In this document: positions 30,442-40,690 of the stretch, piece after piece
Position numbering within the stretch: position 1 is the stretch's first letter
How the letters are laid out: every line of letters starts with the position of its first letter
From: an uncultured Pseudomonas sp.
GTDB lineage: Bacteria; Pseudomonadota; Gammaproteobacteria; Pseudomonadales; Pseudomonadaceae
Direction: 5' to 3'
Assembly: GCF_913777995.1 (NCBI RefSeq)
Contig: NZ_CAJYVE010000025.1
Coordinates: forward strand, 1-64,000
DNA: 64,000 nucleotides
Program-made: the position numbers and the translations under genes
Notes under the pieces: generated by a model
Seen by the model: only the letters and a program-made list of their open reading frames with translations
The model's database searches: none
What the model was told of the DNA's origin: nothing

Positions 30442-31431
30442 TTAACGCAAAGCAGGTCCGCTGAAGCCTGCCCACATCGCCAGGCGCTCGGCCATGCTGG
30501 CTCCCAGCTTCTTGGAGAAGCGGTCGAACGGCGACTCCTGCACGGTGAAATCGACGATATCCTTGGCGCCGATCACTTCGCGGGCGACATAGCTGGAGCT
30601 GCCCAGGGCATCTACCAGACCTAGGCCGACGGCCTGCTCGCCAGTCCAGACCAGCCCCGAGAACAGCTCGGGATGCTCCTTGTCCTTGAGACGCTCGCCA
30701 CGCCCCTGCTTGACGCTGGCGATGAATTGCCGATGCGTGGTGTCCAGCACACCCTGCCAGAAGCGGGTTTCATCTTCCTTGGGCGGCTGGAAGGGATCGA
30801 GGAACGCCTTGTGCTCACCCGACGTGTAGGTACGACGATCGACGCCCAGCTTCTCCATGGCACCGACGAAGCCGAAGCCGGCTGCCGTCACACCGATGGA
30901 GCCGACCAGGCTGGCCTTGTCGGCGTAGATCTGATCGGCTGCGCTGGCGATGTAGTAGGCACCGGAGGCACCGAGGTCGGTGATCACTGCGTACACCTTG
31001 ATCGCCGGCTTTTCGGCACGCAGGCGGCGAATTTCATCGTACACATAGCCCGACTGCACCGGACTGCCGCCAGGACTGTTGATGCGCAGGATCACACCCT
31101 TGGTCTTGCTGTCTTCGAAGGCCGCACGCAGCGCACCCACGATATTGTCAGCACTGGCCGACTCCTTGTCGGCGATCATGCCCTGCACGTCGATCAACGC
31201 CGTATGCTCGGTGCCGCGCGCGGCCTTGGTCTCCGAGAGCAGCGGCGTGAACAGCAGCAGCGCGCCGAACAGGTAGGCAAAGGTCAGGAACTTGAAGAAA
31301 ATCCCCCAGCGCCGCGACCGGCGCTGTTCCTGGATACCGGCCTGCAGAGTCTTTTCCAGCAGCTTCCAACTCTTGGCATCTTCCGCCGCCCCACCACTCT
31401 GCGAGTCTGGCGCCTTCCATTGATCAGACAT
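30442..31431 (-). CDS. sppA: Signal peptide peptidase SppA (S49 family)
   Basis: A 329-residue short SppA with one N-terminal span (IFFKFLTFAYLFGALLLF, about 44-61) and a single S49 domain. INSPGGSPVQSGY holds the oxyanion site, the nucleophile is Ser156 in DLGASGAYYIA, and the general-base Lys208 is in TSGEHKAF. Such half-size SppA proteins act as multimers and degrade leftover signal peptides in the membrane. It lies 27 bp downstream of the HAD gene in the rluC-HAD-sppA operon. Confidence 0.93.
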   Translation of the reverse strand: MSDQWKAPDSQSGGAAEDAKSWKLLEKTLQAGIQEQRRSRRWGIFFKFLTFAYLFGALLLFTPLLSETKAARGTEHTALIDVQGMIADKESASADNIVGALRAAFEDSKTKGVILRINSPGGSPVQSGYVYDEIRRLRAEKPAIKVYAVITDLGASGAYYIASAADQIYADKASLVGSIGVTAAGFGFVGAMEKLGVDRRTYTSGEHKAFLDPFQPPKEDETRFWQGVLDTTHRQFIASVKQGRGERLKDKEHPELFSGLVWTGEQAVGLGLVDALGSSSYVAREVIGAKDIVDFTVQESPFDRFSKKLGASMAERLAMWAGFSGPALR

Positions 31432-31458
31432 TTCTCACTCACCTCGACTGCAAGACGT

Positions 31459-32115
31459 TCAGGGCCTGCCCAACCAGACACCCAACTCGGAAAAGTGTTC
31501 GATGGCCAGTTGCGGACCGAACTCACGCAATGAATCCAGCGACTGCGCACCATAGCCCACCGCCACGCTGTGCATACCCGCATTGCGCGCCATCAGCAGG
31601 TCGAAGGACGAATCACCGATCATCAGCGAGCGCTCGGCCGGCACATCGCAATGCGCCATGATTTCATGCAGCATCAGCGGGTCCGGCTTGCTGGCGGTTT
31701 CATCGGCAGCACGCGTGATGTCGAAGAACTCCCGCCAGCCGTGCGCCTCGAGCACCCGATCCAGGCCACGCCGGGCCTTGCCAGTGGCCACCGCCAGGCG
31801 ATAGCCCTGCTCGCGGAACGCATGGATCGACTCCAACACGCCCTCGAACAGCGGCGAGGCCACTTCATCCATGGCCATGTAGCTGTCGACATAGCGCTGA
31901 CGGAACGCCAGCAGCGCATCGGGGGTGAAGTGCGGGTACAGGGTACGAATGGCTTCGGGCAGGCCCAGACCGATGATGCCCTTGATGGCCTCGTCGTCAC
32001 GCACCGGCACATCGCCATTGATGGCCGCTTCGCGCATGGCCTGGACGATGCGACCAATGGAGTCGGCCAGCGTGCCGTCCCAGTCGAAGATCAGCAGATC
32101 GTAATTACGGCGCAC
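31459..32115 (-). CDS. HAD-IA family phosphatase (phosphoglycolate phosphatase-like)
   Basis: A 218-residue HAD hydrolase. Motif I is DWDGTLADS (nucleophile Asp11, acid/base Asp13). Motif II is [11 protein letters not shown], and motif III/IV is [12 protein letters not shown] with [17 protein letters not shown] helical cap lies after motif I. It resembles Gph/YcbL-type phosphatases, but the substrate is not certain. It begins at a GTG (32115) with GGAG 7 nt upstream and overlaps the rluC 3' end by 11 bp. Confidence 0.88.
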   Translation of the reverse strand: MRRNYDLLIFDWDGTLADSIGRIVQAMREAAINGDVPVRDDEAIKGIIGLGLPEAIRTLYPHFTPDALLAFRQRYVDSYMAMDEVASPLFEGVLESIHAFREQGYRLAVATGKARRGLDRVLEAHGWREFFDITRAADETASKPDPLMLHEIMAHCDVPAERSLMIGDSSFDLLMARNAGMHSVAVGYGAQSLDSLREFGPQLAIEHFSELGVWLGRP

Positions 32116-33061
32116 TCAGACGCTCCACGGTCTTGGCCCACATCTCGTCGACAGGGGCCTGCAGTTCGAGTTTGCCGCCATCGGGCAGCGGCACGGTCAA
32201 CATGTAGGCGTGCAGGAACAGGCGCTTGCCGCCCAGCTCGCGGATCTCGCGGGAAAAATCTTCATCGCCGTACTTGGGATCGCCAGCGATCGAATGCCCC
32301 GCATGCAGGGTATGCACACGGATCTGGTGGGTGCGCCCGGTTACCGGCCGCGCCTCGACCATCGTGGCGAAGTCACCGAAGCGGCGCAGCACCTTGAACA
32401 GCGTCAGCGCCTCCTTACCTTCGTCGTTGACCTCGACCATGCGCTCGCCGGAACGCAGGTTGCTCTTGAGCAGCGGCGCGCGCACTTGCTTGCAGGATGT
32501 CGCCCAATGGCCGCGCACCAGCGCCATGTAGCGCTTGTCGACACCGTCGCCGCGCAGGGCTTCGTGCAGATGGCGCAGCATGCTGCGCTTCTTGGCGATC
32601 ATCAGCAGACCAGACGTGTCGCGGTCCAGGCGATGCACCAGCTCCAGCTCCTTGGCGTCGGGGCGCAGCTGACGGAAGGCTTCGATCACGCCAAAGTTCA
32701 GGCCACTGCCACCATGCACGGCAATACCGGCCGGTTTGTTGAGCACGATGAGTGCCTTGTCCTCGTGAACGATGGCCGCTTCCAGGCGCTGCAGCAGGCC
32801 CTGGGCGACCGGCACCGGCTCGTCGCGCTCGGGCACGCGCACCGGCGGAATGCGCACGATGTCGCCCGCCTGCAGTTTGTACTCCGGCTTGGCGCGCCCC
32901 TTGTTCACTCGCACTTCGCCCTTGCGCAGGATGCGGTAGACCAGGGTCTTGGGTACGCCCTTGAGGTACGTGATCAGGAAGTTATCGATGCGTTGACCGG
33001 CATATTCCGGGGCAACCTCGACCAGCTGAACGCCGGGGGTTGGGGGGGTGTTAGTCGTCAT
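32105..33061 (-). CDS. rluC: 23S rRNA pseudouridine(955/2504/2580) synthase RluC
   Basis: A 318-residue RluA-family synthase. An N-terminal S4 RNA-binding domain ([31 protein letters not shown]) precedes the catalytic domain with the Asp in [15 protein letters not shown] and the C-terminal [10 protein letters not shown]. The divergent rne partner confirms RluC rather than RluD. Two starts are open, ATG 33073 and ATG 33061; neither has a clear Shine-Dalgarno sequence. I use 33061 by protein similarity. Confidence 0.94.
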   Translation of the reverse strand: MTTNTPPTPGVQLVEVAPEYAGQRIDNFLITYLKGVPKTLVYRILRKGEVRVNKGRAKPEYKLQAGDIVRIPPVRVPERDEPVPVAQGLLQRLEAAIVHEDKALIVLNKPAGIAVHGGSGLNFGVIEAFRQLRPDAKELELVHRLDRDTSGLLMIAKKRSMLRHLHEALRGDGVDKRYMALVRGHWATSCKQVRAPLLKSNLRSGERMVEVNDEGKEALTLFKVLRRFGDFATMVEARPVTGRTHQIRVHTLHAGHSIAGDPKYGDEDFSREIRELGGKRLFLHAYMLTVPLPDGGKLELQAPVDEMWAKTVERLSAP

Positions 33062-33090
33062 GCGGCGAATCATAACAATTTTTTATGGAT

Positions 33091-33119
33091 TTGAAGCACT
33101 TAATGATTGCTGCTATAGT
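33091..33119 (+). promoter_or_regulatory. Predicted sigma-70 promoter of rne
   Basis: TTGAAG (33091-33096), a 17-bp spacer and TATAGT (33114-33119) with an extended TGC before the -10 box face rne. The predicted start is near 33126, about 650 nt before the rne ATG and 65 bp from the divergent rluC start. Confidence 0.72.
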
Positions 33120-33125
33120 CGCGAA

Positions 33126-33778
33126 CGCCGCCAAAAGCGGACGGGCAGCGCATAAACGGTTGACAACCGGCCCTGACCCACGCAATTCACCGGGCGGGAG
33201 GCCGCCCTGCAAGGCTTTCGGTGACAACGAAGGCATCAGGAAACGTAACAAGCGCGGGTGACATGAGGCCTGAAATACGCCGGATCGCAGAGTCGAGACT
33301 CGCCTTCCAGAGCGCAGAACCCACGGCCAGTTCACAAGGTGCAGTCGCTTCCAGGTGTTTCGAGCGCAAGTCCTGCGAACCACGCCTCGAGCCATGATGC
33401 GTGCGCTTCCATGGGAAGCGCGCGGTAAATGCCAACCCGCTGCGGATTCTGCGCGCGGCAGCACCCGAATTATCAGGGATACGTGTAGGGTGGAGACGCA
33501 CGACCATCGGACTGTGTAGCAACAATGCTGTTCCAGACGCCTTATCGCGTCCGCTGCCGATGACCGATTCCTCCTCCTGACAAAGCTTTTGCTGACTGGG
33601 TGCCCTTGGTCACCACAGCAAGCAGGAAACGTCGTCGCGACCCTCCAGCCCCGTTGGCCGGAGATGCTCGCTGGACACTGGTGCGCCCCTGGCGCTCCTG
33701 ACGTGCTCTGACACCGACCGTGAGAAGTCGTGTGTGCCGAACGCCGTTTCCGGCAGCCCCGGAAACCGACGGTACTAC
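33126..33778 (+). other. Long structured 5' leader of rne
   Basis: These roughly 650 nt between the predicted promoter and the rne ATG contain no credible gene. They contain several local hairpins: GGGCGG/CCGCCC near 33192, GCGCTTCC/GGAAGCGC with an ATG loop near 33405, and GTTTCCGG/CCGGAAAC at 33746-33766 just before the start codon. In E. coli a 361-nt rne leader mediates feedback control by RNase E. This is the likely counterpart by position and logic, but I cannot claim sequence homology. Confidence 0.65.
33746..33766 (+). promoter_or_regulatory. Hairpin over the rne ribosome-binding region
   Basis: An 8-bp perfect stem (GTTTCCGG / CCGGAAAC, loop CAGCC) ends 12 nt before the rne ATG; flanking CCG/CGG bases can extend it. 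Only a weak GACGG lies between it and the ATG, so it may limit translation or present an RNase E site. Confidence 0.55.
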
Positions 33779-36700
33779 ATGAAAAGAATGCTGATTAACG
33801 CGACTCAACCCGAAGAGTTGCGTGTTGCACTGGTAGACGGCCAGCGCCTCTACGACCTGGACATCGAGTCCGGCGCCCGCGAGCAGAAGAAGGCCAACAT
33901 CTACAAGGGCCGGATCACTCGCATCGAGCCGAGCCTGGAAGCCGCCTTCGTCGACTTCGGCTCCGAGCGTCACGGCTTCCTGCCTCTCAAGGAAATCTCC
34001 CGTGAATACTTCAAGAAGCCCCCCGAAGGCCGGGTCAACATCAAGGACGTCCTGAGCGAAGGCCAGGAAGTGATCGTCCAGGTGGAGAAGGAAGAGCGCG
34101 GCAACAAGGGCGCCGCCCTGACCACCTTCATCAGCCTCGCCGGTCGCTACCTGGTGCTGATGCCCAACAACCCGCGCGCCGGCGGCATCTCTCGCCGTAT
34201 CGAAGGCGAAGAGCGCAACGAGCTGCGTGAAGCCCTCAATGGTCTGATCGCACCGGCCGACATGGGCCTGATCGTGCGCACCGCTGGCCTGGGCCGTAGC
34301 AGCGAAGAGATGCAGTGGGACCTCGACTACCTGCTGCAGTTGTGGACCGCCATCAAGGAAGCGTCCCAGGATCGCGCCGCGCCATTCCTGATCTACCAGG
34401 AAAGCAACGTCATCATCCGCGCCATCCGTGACTACCTGCGCCAGGACATCGGCGAAGTGCTGATCGACAGCGTCGAGGCCCAGGAAGAAGCCCTGACCTT
34501 CATCCGCCAGGTGATGCCGCAGTACGCCAGCAAGATCAAGCTGTACGAAGACAGCGTCCCGCTGTTCAACCGCTTCCAGATCGAAAGCCAGATCGAAACC
34601 GCCTTCCAGCGCGTCGTCGAACTGCCTTCCGGTGGTTCGATCGTCATCGACCCCACCGAGGCCCTGGTGTCCATCGACATCAACTCGGCGCGCGCCACCA
34701 AAGGCAGCGACATCGAAGAAACCGCCCTGCAGACCAACCTCGAAGCTGCCGAAGAGATCGCCCGTCAGCTGCGCCTGCGTGACATTGGCGGCCTGATCGT
34801 CATCGACTTCATCGACATGACCCCGGCCAAGAACCAGCGCGCCGTGGAAGAGAAAGTCCGCGAATGCCTGGAAGCCGACCGCGCCCGCGTGCAGGTTGGC
34901 CGCATCTCGCGCTTCGGCCTGCTGGAAATGTCGCGTCAGCGCCTGCGCCCTTCCCTGGGCGAGAGCAGTGGCATCGTCTGCCCACGCTGCAACGGCACCG
35001 GCATCATCCGTGACGTCGAATCCCTGTCGCTGGCCATCCTGCGCCTGATCGAGGAAGAAGCCCTCAAGGACCGCACTGCGGAAGTCCGTGCCCAGGTGCC
35101 GATCCCGGTCGCCGCCTTCCTGCTCAACGAGAAGCGCAACTCGATCACCAAGATCGAACTGCGTACCCGTGCGCGTATCGTCATCCTGCCGAACGACCAC
35201 CTGGAAACGCCGCACTTCGAAGTGCAGCGCCTGCGTGACGACAACCCGGATGCCAACTCGCACAAATCCAGCTACGAAATCGCCGCAGCTGCCGCCGAAA
35301 TCGAGGAAATGGCACCACAGGCCAGCGCGACCCGGACCCTGGTACGCCAGGAAGCGGCCGTGAAGACCGCCCCGGCCCGTGCCAACGCACCGGTCCCCGT
35401 GGAAGAAGCCGCCCCGGCCCCGGTCGCCCAGCCCGTTGCCGCACACGAGCCAAGCCTGTTCAAGGGCCTGGTGAAGTCGCTGGTCAGCCTGTTCGCCTCC
35501 AGCAAGCCGGAACCCGTCGCTCCGGCCGCCGCTGCCACCGAGAAGCCCGCCACCAGCGAGCGCCCGGCGCGCAACGAAGAACGCCGCAACGGTCGCCAGC
35601 AGAGCCGTGGCCGCAGCAACCGCCGCGACGAAGACCGCAAGCCACGCGAAGAGCGCGGCGAGCGTACTCCGCGCGAGGAACGTGCACCGCGCGAAGAACG
35701 TGCCCCACGTGAAGAACGTGCACCGCGCGAAGAGCGCGCCCCACGTGAGGAACGTGCACCGCGCGAAGAGCGCGCCCCACGCGAAGACCGCGCACCGCGC
35801 GAAGCCCGTGACGACTCCGCACCACGCGAAGAACGCCAGCCACGTGCACCGCGCGAGCGCAAGCCACGCGAAGAGCGCGTGCGCGAGCTGCGTGAGCCGC
35901 TGGACGCCGCACCAAGCGAAGCGCCATCGCTCGACAAGCCTGACACCCGCGAAGAGCGCGCACCACGTGAAGAACGTGTAGCTCGCGAAGAGCGCACCCC
36001 TCGCGAGGAACGCGCACCACGCGAAGAGCGTCAACCACGTCCACCACGTGAAGAGCGCCAGCCACGCGCCGAGCAGGCCGCTGCCGACGCTGACGAGGAA
36101 ATCCTCAACGGCGAAGAGCAGGCCCATGACGATCAGCAGGAAGGAACCGACGGCGAACGTCCACGCCGCCGCTCCCGTGGCCAGCGCCGTCGCAGCAACC
36201 GTCGCGAGCGTCAGCGTGATGCCAACGGCGTGGAACTGGCCGAAGGCAGCGAAGAGACCACTGAAGGTCAAGGCGAAGCCGTCGCGGCCGGCCTGGTAGT
36301 CACCGCTGCCGTAGCCGGCGGTGTGATCAGCGCCAACGCAGAAGCCGACGCCAACCGTCAGGCAGAAGCGGCGGCCGAACAGGCCGACGCCGCTCCAGCA
36401 GCGACCCTCGAAGCGCCGGCTGCCAGCGAAGCTGCACCGCAGGAAGTTTCGTTCGAAGCCCCTGCTGCAGCCGTTGAAGCCCCTGCCGTGGAGGCTCCAG
36501 CGGTAGAGAGCAGCGAGCCCGCCGTGGTAGCGGCCGCGCCTGCAGTCGAACTGGCCAGCGAAGCGCCTGCTGCCGAGGTAGTGGCTGCCGACGACAAGCC
36601 GGCTGCCGCCTTTGTCCCGACTCCAGAGCCCGTGGCCGAACCGGCTGCAGAGCCGGTGAGCCAGCCGCAGATCGAGGCAGCTCCCGCCAGCGAGTCCGCC

Positions 36701-37192
36701 GAACTGAACGCACCTGTTGCGGCCAGCCCGGTCGAGGAAGCGCCAACGGCCAAGGAAGAGCCTGTAGCCTATGCCGCACCGGCCGCCGAGCCAACCCCGG
36801 TTGCCGCCCCGGTCGTGGAAGAAAAGCCAAGCCTGCCGGTCAGCAGCTCGGGCCGCGCGCCAAACGACCCACGTGAAGTGCGTCGCCGCAAGCGCGAGGA
36901 AGAAGAGCGTCGTCGCCAGCAGGCTGAGGCCGCTGCCGCAGCACCGGCCCAACAGCCGGTCGTTGAGGCGCCGGTCGTCGAAGCCCCAGCGGTCGAAGTG
37001 CCTGCTGCCGTCGAAGCACAGGTAGAAGCCCCTGTGGCCGAAACTGCGGCACCTGAGGCAGCCGAAGCTCGGAGCCCGGCAGACGCCGTGGCTGAAGCCC
37101 CGGCCGCCGAAGCAGCCGAAGCCAAGGCCGACGAGGCAGCAAGCGAAAGCAAGGCCGAGGAACACAGCCGCGAAAGCAAACCGCTGGCCTGA
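33779..37192 (+). CDS. rne: Ribonuclease E
   Basis: A 1137-residue RNase E, the endonuclease and scaffold of the RNA degradosome. The N-terminal catalytic half has the S1 domain (about 38-118), the 5'-sensor region, the DNase I-like domain with metal ligands Asp300 ([10 protein letters not shown]) and Asp343 (VIDFIDM), and the Zn-link CPRCNGTG (Cys401, Cys404). The C-terminal half is disordered: a Lys/Arg-poor linker, an Arg/Glu-rich block with A-P-R-E-E-R repeats (from residue 636) and an Ala/Pro/Glu-rich tail containing [15 protein letters not shown] 33779 gives the universal [10 protein letters not shown]; the frame is open further upstream without homology. Confidence 0.96.
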   Translation: MKRMLINATQPEELRVALVDGQRLYDLDIESGAREQKKANIYKGRITRIEPSLEAAFVDFGSERHGFLPLKEISREYFKKPPEGRVNIKDVLSEGQEVIVQVEKEERGNKGAALTTFISLAGRYLVLMPNNPRAGGISRRIEGEERNELREALNGLIAPADMGLIVRTAGLGRSSEEMQWDLDYLLQLWTAIKEASQDRAAPFLIYQESNVIIRAIRDYLRQDIGEVLIDSVEAQEEALTFIRQVMPQYASKIKLYEDSVPLFNRFQIESQIETAFQRVVELPSGGSIVIDPTEALVSIDINSARATKGSDIEETALQTNLEAAEEIARQLRLRDIGGLIVIDFIDMTPAKNQRAVEEKVRECLEADRARVQVGRISRFGLLEMSRQRLRPSLGESSGIVCPRCNGTGIIRDVESLSLAILRLIEEEALKDRTAEVRAQVPIPVAAFLLNEKRNSITKIELRTRARIVILPNDHLETPHFEVQRLRDDNPDANSHKSSYEIAAAAAEIEEMAPQASATRTLVRQEAAVKTAPARANAPVPVEEAAPAPVAQPVAAHEPSLFKGLVKSLVSLFASSKPEPVAPAAAATEKPATSERPARNEERRNGRQQSRGRSNRRDEDRKPREERGERTPREERAPREERAPREERAPREERAPREERAPREERAPREDRAPREARDDSAPREERQPRAPRERKPREERVRELREPLDAAPSEAPSLDKPDTREERAPREERVAREERTPREERAPREERQPRPPREERQPRAEQAAADADEEILNGEEQAHDDQQEGTDGERPRRRSRGQRRRSNRRERQRDANGVELAEGSEETTEGQGEAVAAGLVVTAAVAGGVISANAEADANRQAEAAAEQADAAPAATLEAPAASEAAPQEVSFEAPAAAVEAPAVEAPAVESSEPAVVAAAPAVELASEAPAAEVVAADDKPAAAFVPTPEPVAEPAAEPVSQPQIEAAPASESAELNAPVAASPVEEAPTAKEEPVAYAAPAAEPTPVAAPVVEEKPSLPVSSSGRAPNDPREVRRRKREEEERRRQQAEAAAAAPAQQPVVEAPVVEAPAVEVPAAVEAQVEAPVAETAAPEAAEARSPADAVAEAPAAEAAEAKADEAASESKAEEHSRESKPLA
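35684..35809 (+). repeat. 18-bp (36-bp higher-order) tandem repeat within rne
   Basis: Seven in-frame 18-bp units encode A-P-R-E-(E/D/A)-R, residues 636-677. Units alternate between two codon versions (GCACCGCGCGAAGARCGY and GCCCCACGTGARGAACGT), so the true period is 36 bp. This is a sign of recent unit duplication rather than only amino-acid selection. Related, more diverged units continue to about 36060. Confidence 0.85.
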
Positions 37193-37204
37193 TCCACCGC
37201 CATG

Positions 37205-37240
37205 AAAAAACCCCGCCTGCGCAAGCAAGCGGGGTTTTTT
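37205..37240. terminator. Bidirectional terminator between rne and murB
   Basis: CCCCGC (37211-37216) pairs with GCGGGG (37229-37234), with an inner TGC-GCAA-GCA stem-loop. Six A precede and six T follow the hairpin. It ends rne and, on the opposite strand, the murB operon. Confidence 0.9.
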
Positions 37241-37286
37241 ATTGCCTGTTGCAGCGAGCTGCTCACGCCGCTCGCCAGCACAGCGC

Positions 37287-38306
37287 TCAGTAGCGGTTCG
37301 GCTCCATCTCCAGAACAACTCCGAAACGTTCGAGGATATCGGCCTGGATGCGTTGAGCCAGGTTCAGCAGCTCCAGGCCACTGGCCTGCCCATGATTGAC
37401 CAGCACCAGCGCCTGCAATCGATGCACCCCGGCATCGCCCTCACGAAAGCCTTTCCAGCCGGCCTGCTCGATCAGCCAGCCTGCCGCCAGCTTCACCTGC
37501 CCGTCGGCCTGAGCATAAGCCACCATCTGCGGGTAGCGTTGCTTGAGCAGTTGCGCCTGCTCGGCAGGAATCACCGGATTCTTGAAAAAGCTGCCGGCAT
37601 TGGCCAGCTTGGCCGGGTCGGGCAGTTTTTCACTGCGGATCGAACAGATCGCCCGGCTCACGTCCATCGGGGTCGGTTGCTCGATGCCCTGCTCGCTCAG
37701 GCGCTGGCGCACCGGACCATATTCCAGGTGCAGCCTTGCCTCGCGCTGCAGCTGGAAACGCACCCGCAGAATGATCCATCGCCCCGGCTGCTGCTTGAAC
37801 AGGCTGTCGCGGTAGCCAAAGGCACAATCGGTCAGGAAGAATTCGCGCAGCGCGCCGCTCTCACGATCCAGGGCGACCAGGCTGTGGAACACGTCCTTGA
37901 TCTCGACCCCATAGGCACCGATGTTCTGCATGGGCGCAGCCCCCACCGTACCGGGAATCAGACTGAGGTTTTCCAGGCCTGCCAAGCCCTGCTCCAGACA
38001 GTGCAGCACGAACGGATGCCAGGGCTCACCAGCCTCGGCCTCGACCACCACCTGCCCGTCCTGCTCCTCGACAACCCGGATGCCACGACTGGCCATGCGC
38101 AACACCAGGCAGTTCAGGTCGGCAGTCAGCAGCAGGTTGCTGCCACCACCGACGACCAGCACCGGCATCGCCCGCGCATGCGCCAGGCCAAGCGCCTGGC
38201 GCACATCGTCGTCGCTGTGCGCTTCGGCGAACAGGCTGGCGCGCACATCCACAGCGAAGGTATTGAAGGGTTTCAGCGAAACCGCCGGGCGCACGTCCAG
38301 GCTCAT
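37287..38306 (-). CDS. murB: UDP-N-acetylenolpyruvoylglucosamine reductase
   Basis: A 339-residue type I MurB, the FAD/NADPH enzyme giving UDP-N-acetylmuramate for peptidoglycan. Markers: LKPFNTFAVDVRA at the N terminus, the FAD loop LVVGGGSNLLL, GTVGAAPMQNIGAYGVEI and the catalytic Ser/Glu region ANAGSFFKNPVI. The ATG at 38306 overlaps the kdsB stop as TAATG. In other pseudomonads a small phosphotyrosine phosphatase gene lies between the two; here it is absent. Confidence 0.95.
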   Translation of the reverse strand: MSLDVRPAVSLKPFNTFAVDVRASLFAEAHSDDDVRQALGLAHARAMPVLVVGGGSNLLLTADLNCLVLRMASRGIRVVEEQDGQVVVEAEAGEPWHPFVLHCLEQGLAGLENLSLIPGTVGAAPMQNIGAYGVEIKDVFHSLVALDRESGALREFFLTDCAFGYRDSLFKQQPGRWIILRVRFQLQREARLHLEYGPVRQRLSEQGIEQPTPMDVSRAICSIRSEKLPDPAKLANAGSFFKNPVIPAEQAQLLKQRYPQMVAYAQADGQVKLAAGWLIEQAGWKGFREGDAGVHRLQALVLVNHGQASGLELLNLAQRIQADILERFGVVLEMEPNRY

Positions 38307-39070
38307 TACCCCTCCAGCAGGCGCTTGACGCGCTCCAGATCTTCCGGAGTGTCGACGCCGGCGGGCGGCGCTTCCAGGGCATCGGCCACATGAATGCGTA
38401 CGCCGTGCCACAGAGCCCGAAGCTGCTCCAGGGACTCGGTATTCTCCAGCCAGCACGGTCCCCAGGCGACGAAATCGTGCAGGAAACCAGCGCGGTAGGC
38501 GTAGATGCCGATATGGCGGCGATACGGAACGTTCGCCGGCAGCACGTCACGACTGGCGGCCAGGGCATCCCGCGCCCAAGGCAGAGGTGCACGACTGAAG
38601 GTCAGTGCCAGACCGTTGATGTCGGTCGCGACCTTGACCACGTTGGGATTGAACAACGACGCCACGTCCTCGATAGGTTCGGCGAGGGTGGCGATGGCCG
38701 CCTCGGGATGAGCGGCGAGGTTGGCCGCCACCTGATCGATGATCGCCGGGGGGATCAACGGCTCATCGCCCTGCACGTTGACCACGATGGCGTCGGCGGC
38801 CAAACCCAGCTGGGTCGCCACCTCGGCGAGGCGGTCGGTGCCGGAATTGTGGTCGTCACGGGTCATTAGCACCTCGGCACCGAAGGCCTGGCAGGCTTCG
38901 ACGATACGCGCATCGTCGGTCGCCACCACCACGCGCCCAGCCTGGCTCTTGCAGGCCTGCTCCCAGACATGCTGGACCATGGGCTTGCCGGCGATGCTCT
39001 TGAGCGGCTTGCCGGGAAAGCGGCTGGAGCCGAAACGCGCCGGAATCACGACGGTGAAGGCAGCGCTCAT
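38306..39070 (-). CDS. kdsB: 3-deoxy-manno-octulosonate cytidylyltransferase
   Basis: A 254-residue KdsB that activates KDO to CMP-KDO for lipopolysaccharide core synthesis. Motifs: [35 protein letters not shown], and [11 protein letters not shown] followed by [16 protein letters not shown]. Its start overlaps the stop of the Trm112-like gene by 4 bp (ATGA), and its stop overlaps the murB start. Confidence 0.95.
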   Translation of the reverse strand: MSAAFTVVIPARFGSSRFPGKPLKSIAGKPMVQHVWEQACKSQAGRVVVATDDARIVEACQAFGAEVLMTRDDHNSGTDRLAEVATQLGLAADAIVVNVQGDEPLIPPAIIDQVAANLAAHPEAAIATLAEPIEDVASLFNPNVVKVATDINGLALTFSRAPLPWARDALAASRDVLPANVPYRRHIGIYAYRAGFLHDFVAWGPCWLENTESLEQLRALWHGVRIHVADALEAPPAGVDTPEDLERVKRLLEG

Positions 39071-39252
39071 TTATCCAGGCGCTCCTCGGTGGACAAGGTG
39101 CGGGCTTCGCTTTCCAGCATCACCGGAATGCCATCGCGAATCGGGTAGGCCAGGCCGGCGCCCTTGCTGATCAGCTCCGACTTGTCGTCGCTGAGCTTGA
39201 GGGGGCCCTTGCAGATCGGGCACGCGAGGATGTCGAGCAGTTTGGTATCCAT
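39067..39252 (-). CDS. Trm112 family protein (YcaR-like)
   Basis: A 61-residue protein, [16 protein letters not shown], with one Cys pair (CPIC) and the conserved [11 protein letters not shown]. Trm112 proteins serve as activating partners of methyltransferases in eukaryotes and archaea; the bacterial form between lpxK and kdsB has no settled role. ATG 39252 is preferred over an upstream ATG (39264) that overlaps the lpxK stop. Confidence 0.92.
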   Translation of the reverse strand: MDTKLLDILACPICKGPLKLSDDKSELISKGAGLAYPIRDGIPVMLESEARTLSTEERLDK

Positions 39253-39263
39253 GTGGGGTCCCA

Positions 39264-40259
39264 TCAGTGTTTAAGATGCGCCAGCCAGTCATCGAACCGG
39301 CTGACGAAGGCCTCGGAAGGTTGCGCATCCACCGCCAGATACCACCAGTCGTCGGCCGCGAAGCCACGGCATTTCACCGCGTCCTTCTCGGTCATGACCA
39401 ATGGCAGCGCCGGCGTGAAGCTCAGCGCCTGGGCATCGAACACGGCGTGGTCGGCGAAGGCATGCGCCACAGGCCGCCAGTTTAGCCCCTCGAGGGTATT
39501 GAAGAAACGCTGCGGATTACCGATGCCGGCCACCGCATGCACGGCCTGGCCGGGCGGAAAATGTTCGACGCCCACCCGCTGGCCACTGCGCAGGTTGACC
39601 AGCGCGGAGGGCCTGAGGGTGAAGGCGAAGCCATCGTCCTTGTCGGCCAGGGCGCCGTTGTAGAGCACGGCATCGACCGCCTGCAGGCGTTCGGCCGGTT
39701 CACGCAGCGGCCCGGCGGGCAGGCAACGGCGGTTGCCCAGGCCACGGGCGGCGTCGATCAGTACCAGCTCGAAATCACGCGCCAGCCGATAGTGCTGCAG
39801 GCCGTCGTCGGAAAGAATCAGGTCCAATGGCTCGCTGTCCAGCAAGGCGCGCACGGCGCGGCTGCGGTCAGGGTCGATCATCAGCGGCACGCCGCTGCGT
39901 TGCACGATCAGCAGCGGCTCGTCGCCCGCCTCGGTGGCGCTCTGCTCGGCGCGCACCCGCCAGGGCAGGCTCGGTGGCTTGGCGCCATAGCCACGGCTGA
40001 CCACCCCGACCCGCAGGCCCTGACGGCGGCAATGCTCGATCAGCCAGAGGATCATCGGGGTCTTGCCGGTGCCACCTACGGTGATGTTACCCACCACCAC
40101 GACCGGCACCGGCGCACGATAGATGCTGCCTTCACCGGCCAGAAAGCGCGCACGCTTGCGCTCGACCACCCGACGGTACAGGCACTCCAGCGGACGCAGC
40201 AAGGTCAGTGCCGGATGCCCCTGGTACCACGCGGCAAGCAAACGGTCGGTGAGTGCCAT
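39264..40259 (-). CDS. lpxK: Tetraacyldisaccharide 4'-kinase
   Basis: A 331-residue LpxK, which phosphorylates the lipid A disaccharide at 4'. An N-terminal membrane-associated helix ([19 protein letters not shown]) precedes the P-loop [14 protein letters not shown] (57-70). [11 protein letters not shown] holds the catalytic Asp pair. ATG 40259 overlaps the exbD stop (TGATG). Confidence 0.95.
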   Translation of the reverse strand: MALTDRLLAAWYQGHPALTLLRPLECLYRRVVERKRARFLAGEGSIYRAPVPVVVVGNITVGGTGKTPMILWLIEHCRRQGLRVGVVSRGYGAKPPSLPWRVRAEQSATEAGDEPLLIVQRSGVPLMIDPDRSRAVRALLDSEPLDLILSDDGLQHYRLARDFELVLIDAARGLGNRRCLPAGPLREPAERLQAVDAVLYNGALADKDDGFAFTLRPSALVNLRSGQRVGVEHFPPGQAVHAVAGIGNPQRFFNTLEGLNWRPVAHAFADHAVFDAQALSFTPALPLVMTEKDAVKCRGFAADDWWYLAVDAQPSEAFVSRFDDWLAHLKH

Positions 40260-40690
40260 CAATTAGCCTGGGTCGCTTCGACCGTGGTCATGCGCAAGTG
40301 ACTGAAACCCAGCTTGCCCGCAGCGTCCATGGCGGTGATCACCGCCTGATGCGGGGTCTTGCCGTCGGCACTGATCGACAGCGGCAGGCTGCTGTCGCCA
40401 CCCGACTCGCGCTGCAACGCTTCGACCAGGCCATCCAGGTCGTTGCGCGGCAGCAGCTGGTTGTTCACCGAGAACACGCCATCGGCGTTGATGGCGATGT
40501 CCAGTTGCTTGCGCGCGGCATCATCGTTGGACGCCCCGGTGACTGACTGCGGCAGGTCGACGCGCAGCTGGGTTTCACGGGTGAAGGTGGTGGTGAGGAT
40601 GAAGAACAGCAGCAGGATGAACACCACATCGATCAGGGCAACCAGGTTGATGTCGATGGTGTCGCGCGGCTTGCGGCGGCGAAACTTCAC
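40259..40690 (-). CDS. exbD: ExbD/TolR family biopolymer transport protein
   Basis: A 143-residue protein. Its single N-terminal span ([21 protein letters not shown]) contains the essential Asp of the proton channel (LIDVVF), and a periplasmic domain follows. With the adjacent ExbB it forms a proton-driven motor. Genomic linkage to lpxK, not to a TonB gene or tol-pal, leaves its energised partner open; a role in envelope transport is an inference. Confidence 0.9.
   Translation of the reverse strand: MKFRRRKPRDTIDINLVALIDVVFILLLFFILTTTFTRETQLRVDLPQSVTGASNDDAARKQLDIAINADGVFSVNNQLLPRNDLDGLVEALQRESGGDSSLPLSISADGKTPHQAVITAMDAAGKLGFSHLRMTTVEATQAN

Noticed and set aside
33051-33525. Small minus-strand open frames in the rne leader
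   Set aside because: They lack Shine-Dalgarno sequences, overlap rluC or the rne promoter, and their composition is that of non-coding DNA.
35644-36060. Repeats in rne considered as a CRISPR array
   Set aside because: The units are 18 bp, directly adjacent, in frame, and have no spacers; they encode a peptide repeat.
33542-37318. A 1258-codon open frame on the minus strand opposite rne
   Set aside because: It is the mirror of rne. The GC-rich codon bias and the repeat leave the antisense frame without stops; the translation is low-complexity and matches nothing.
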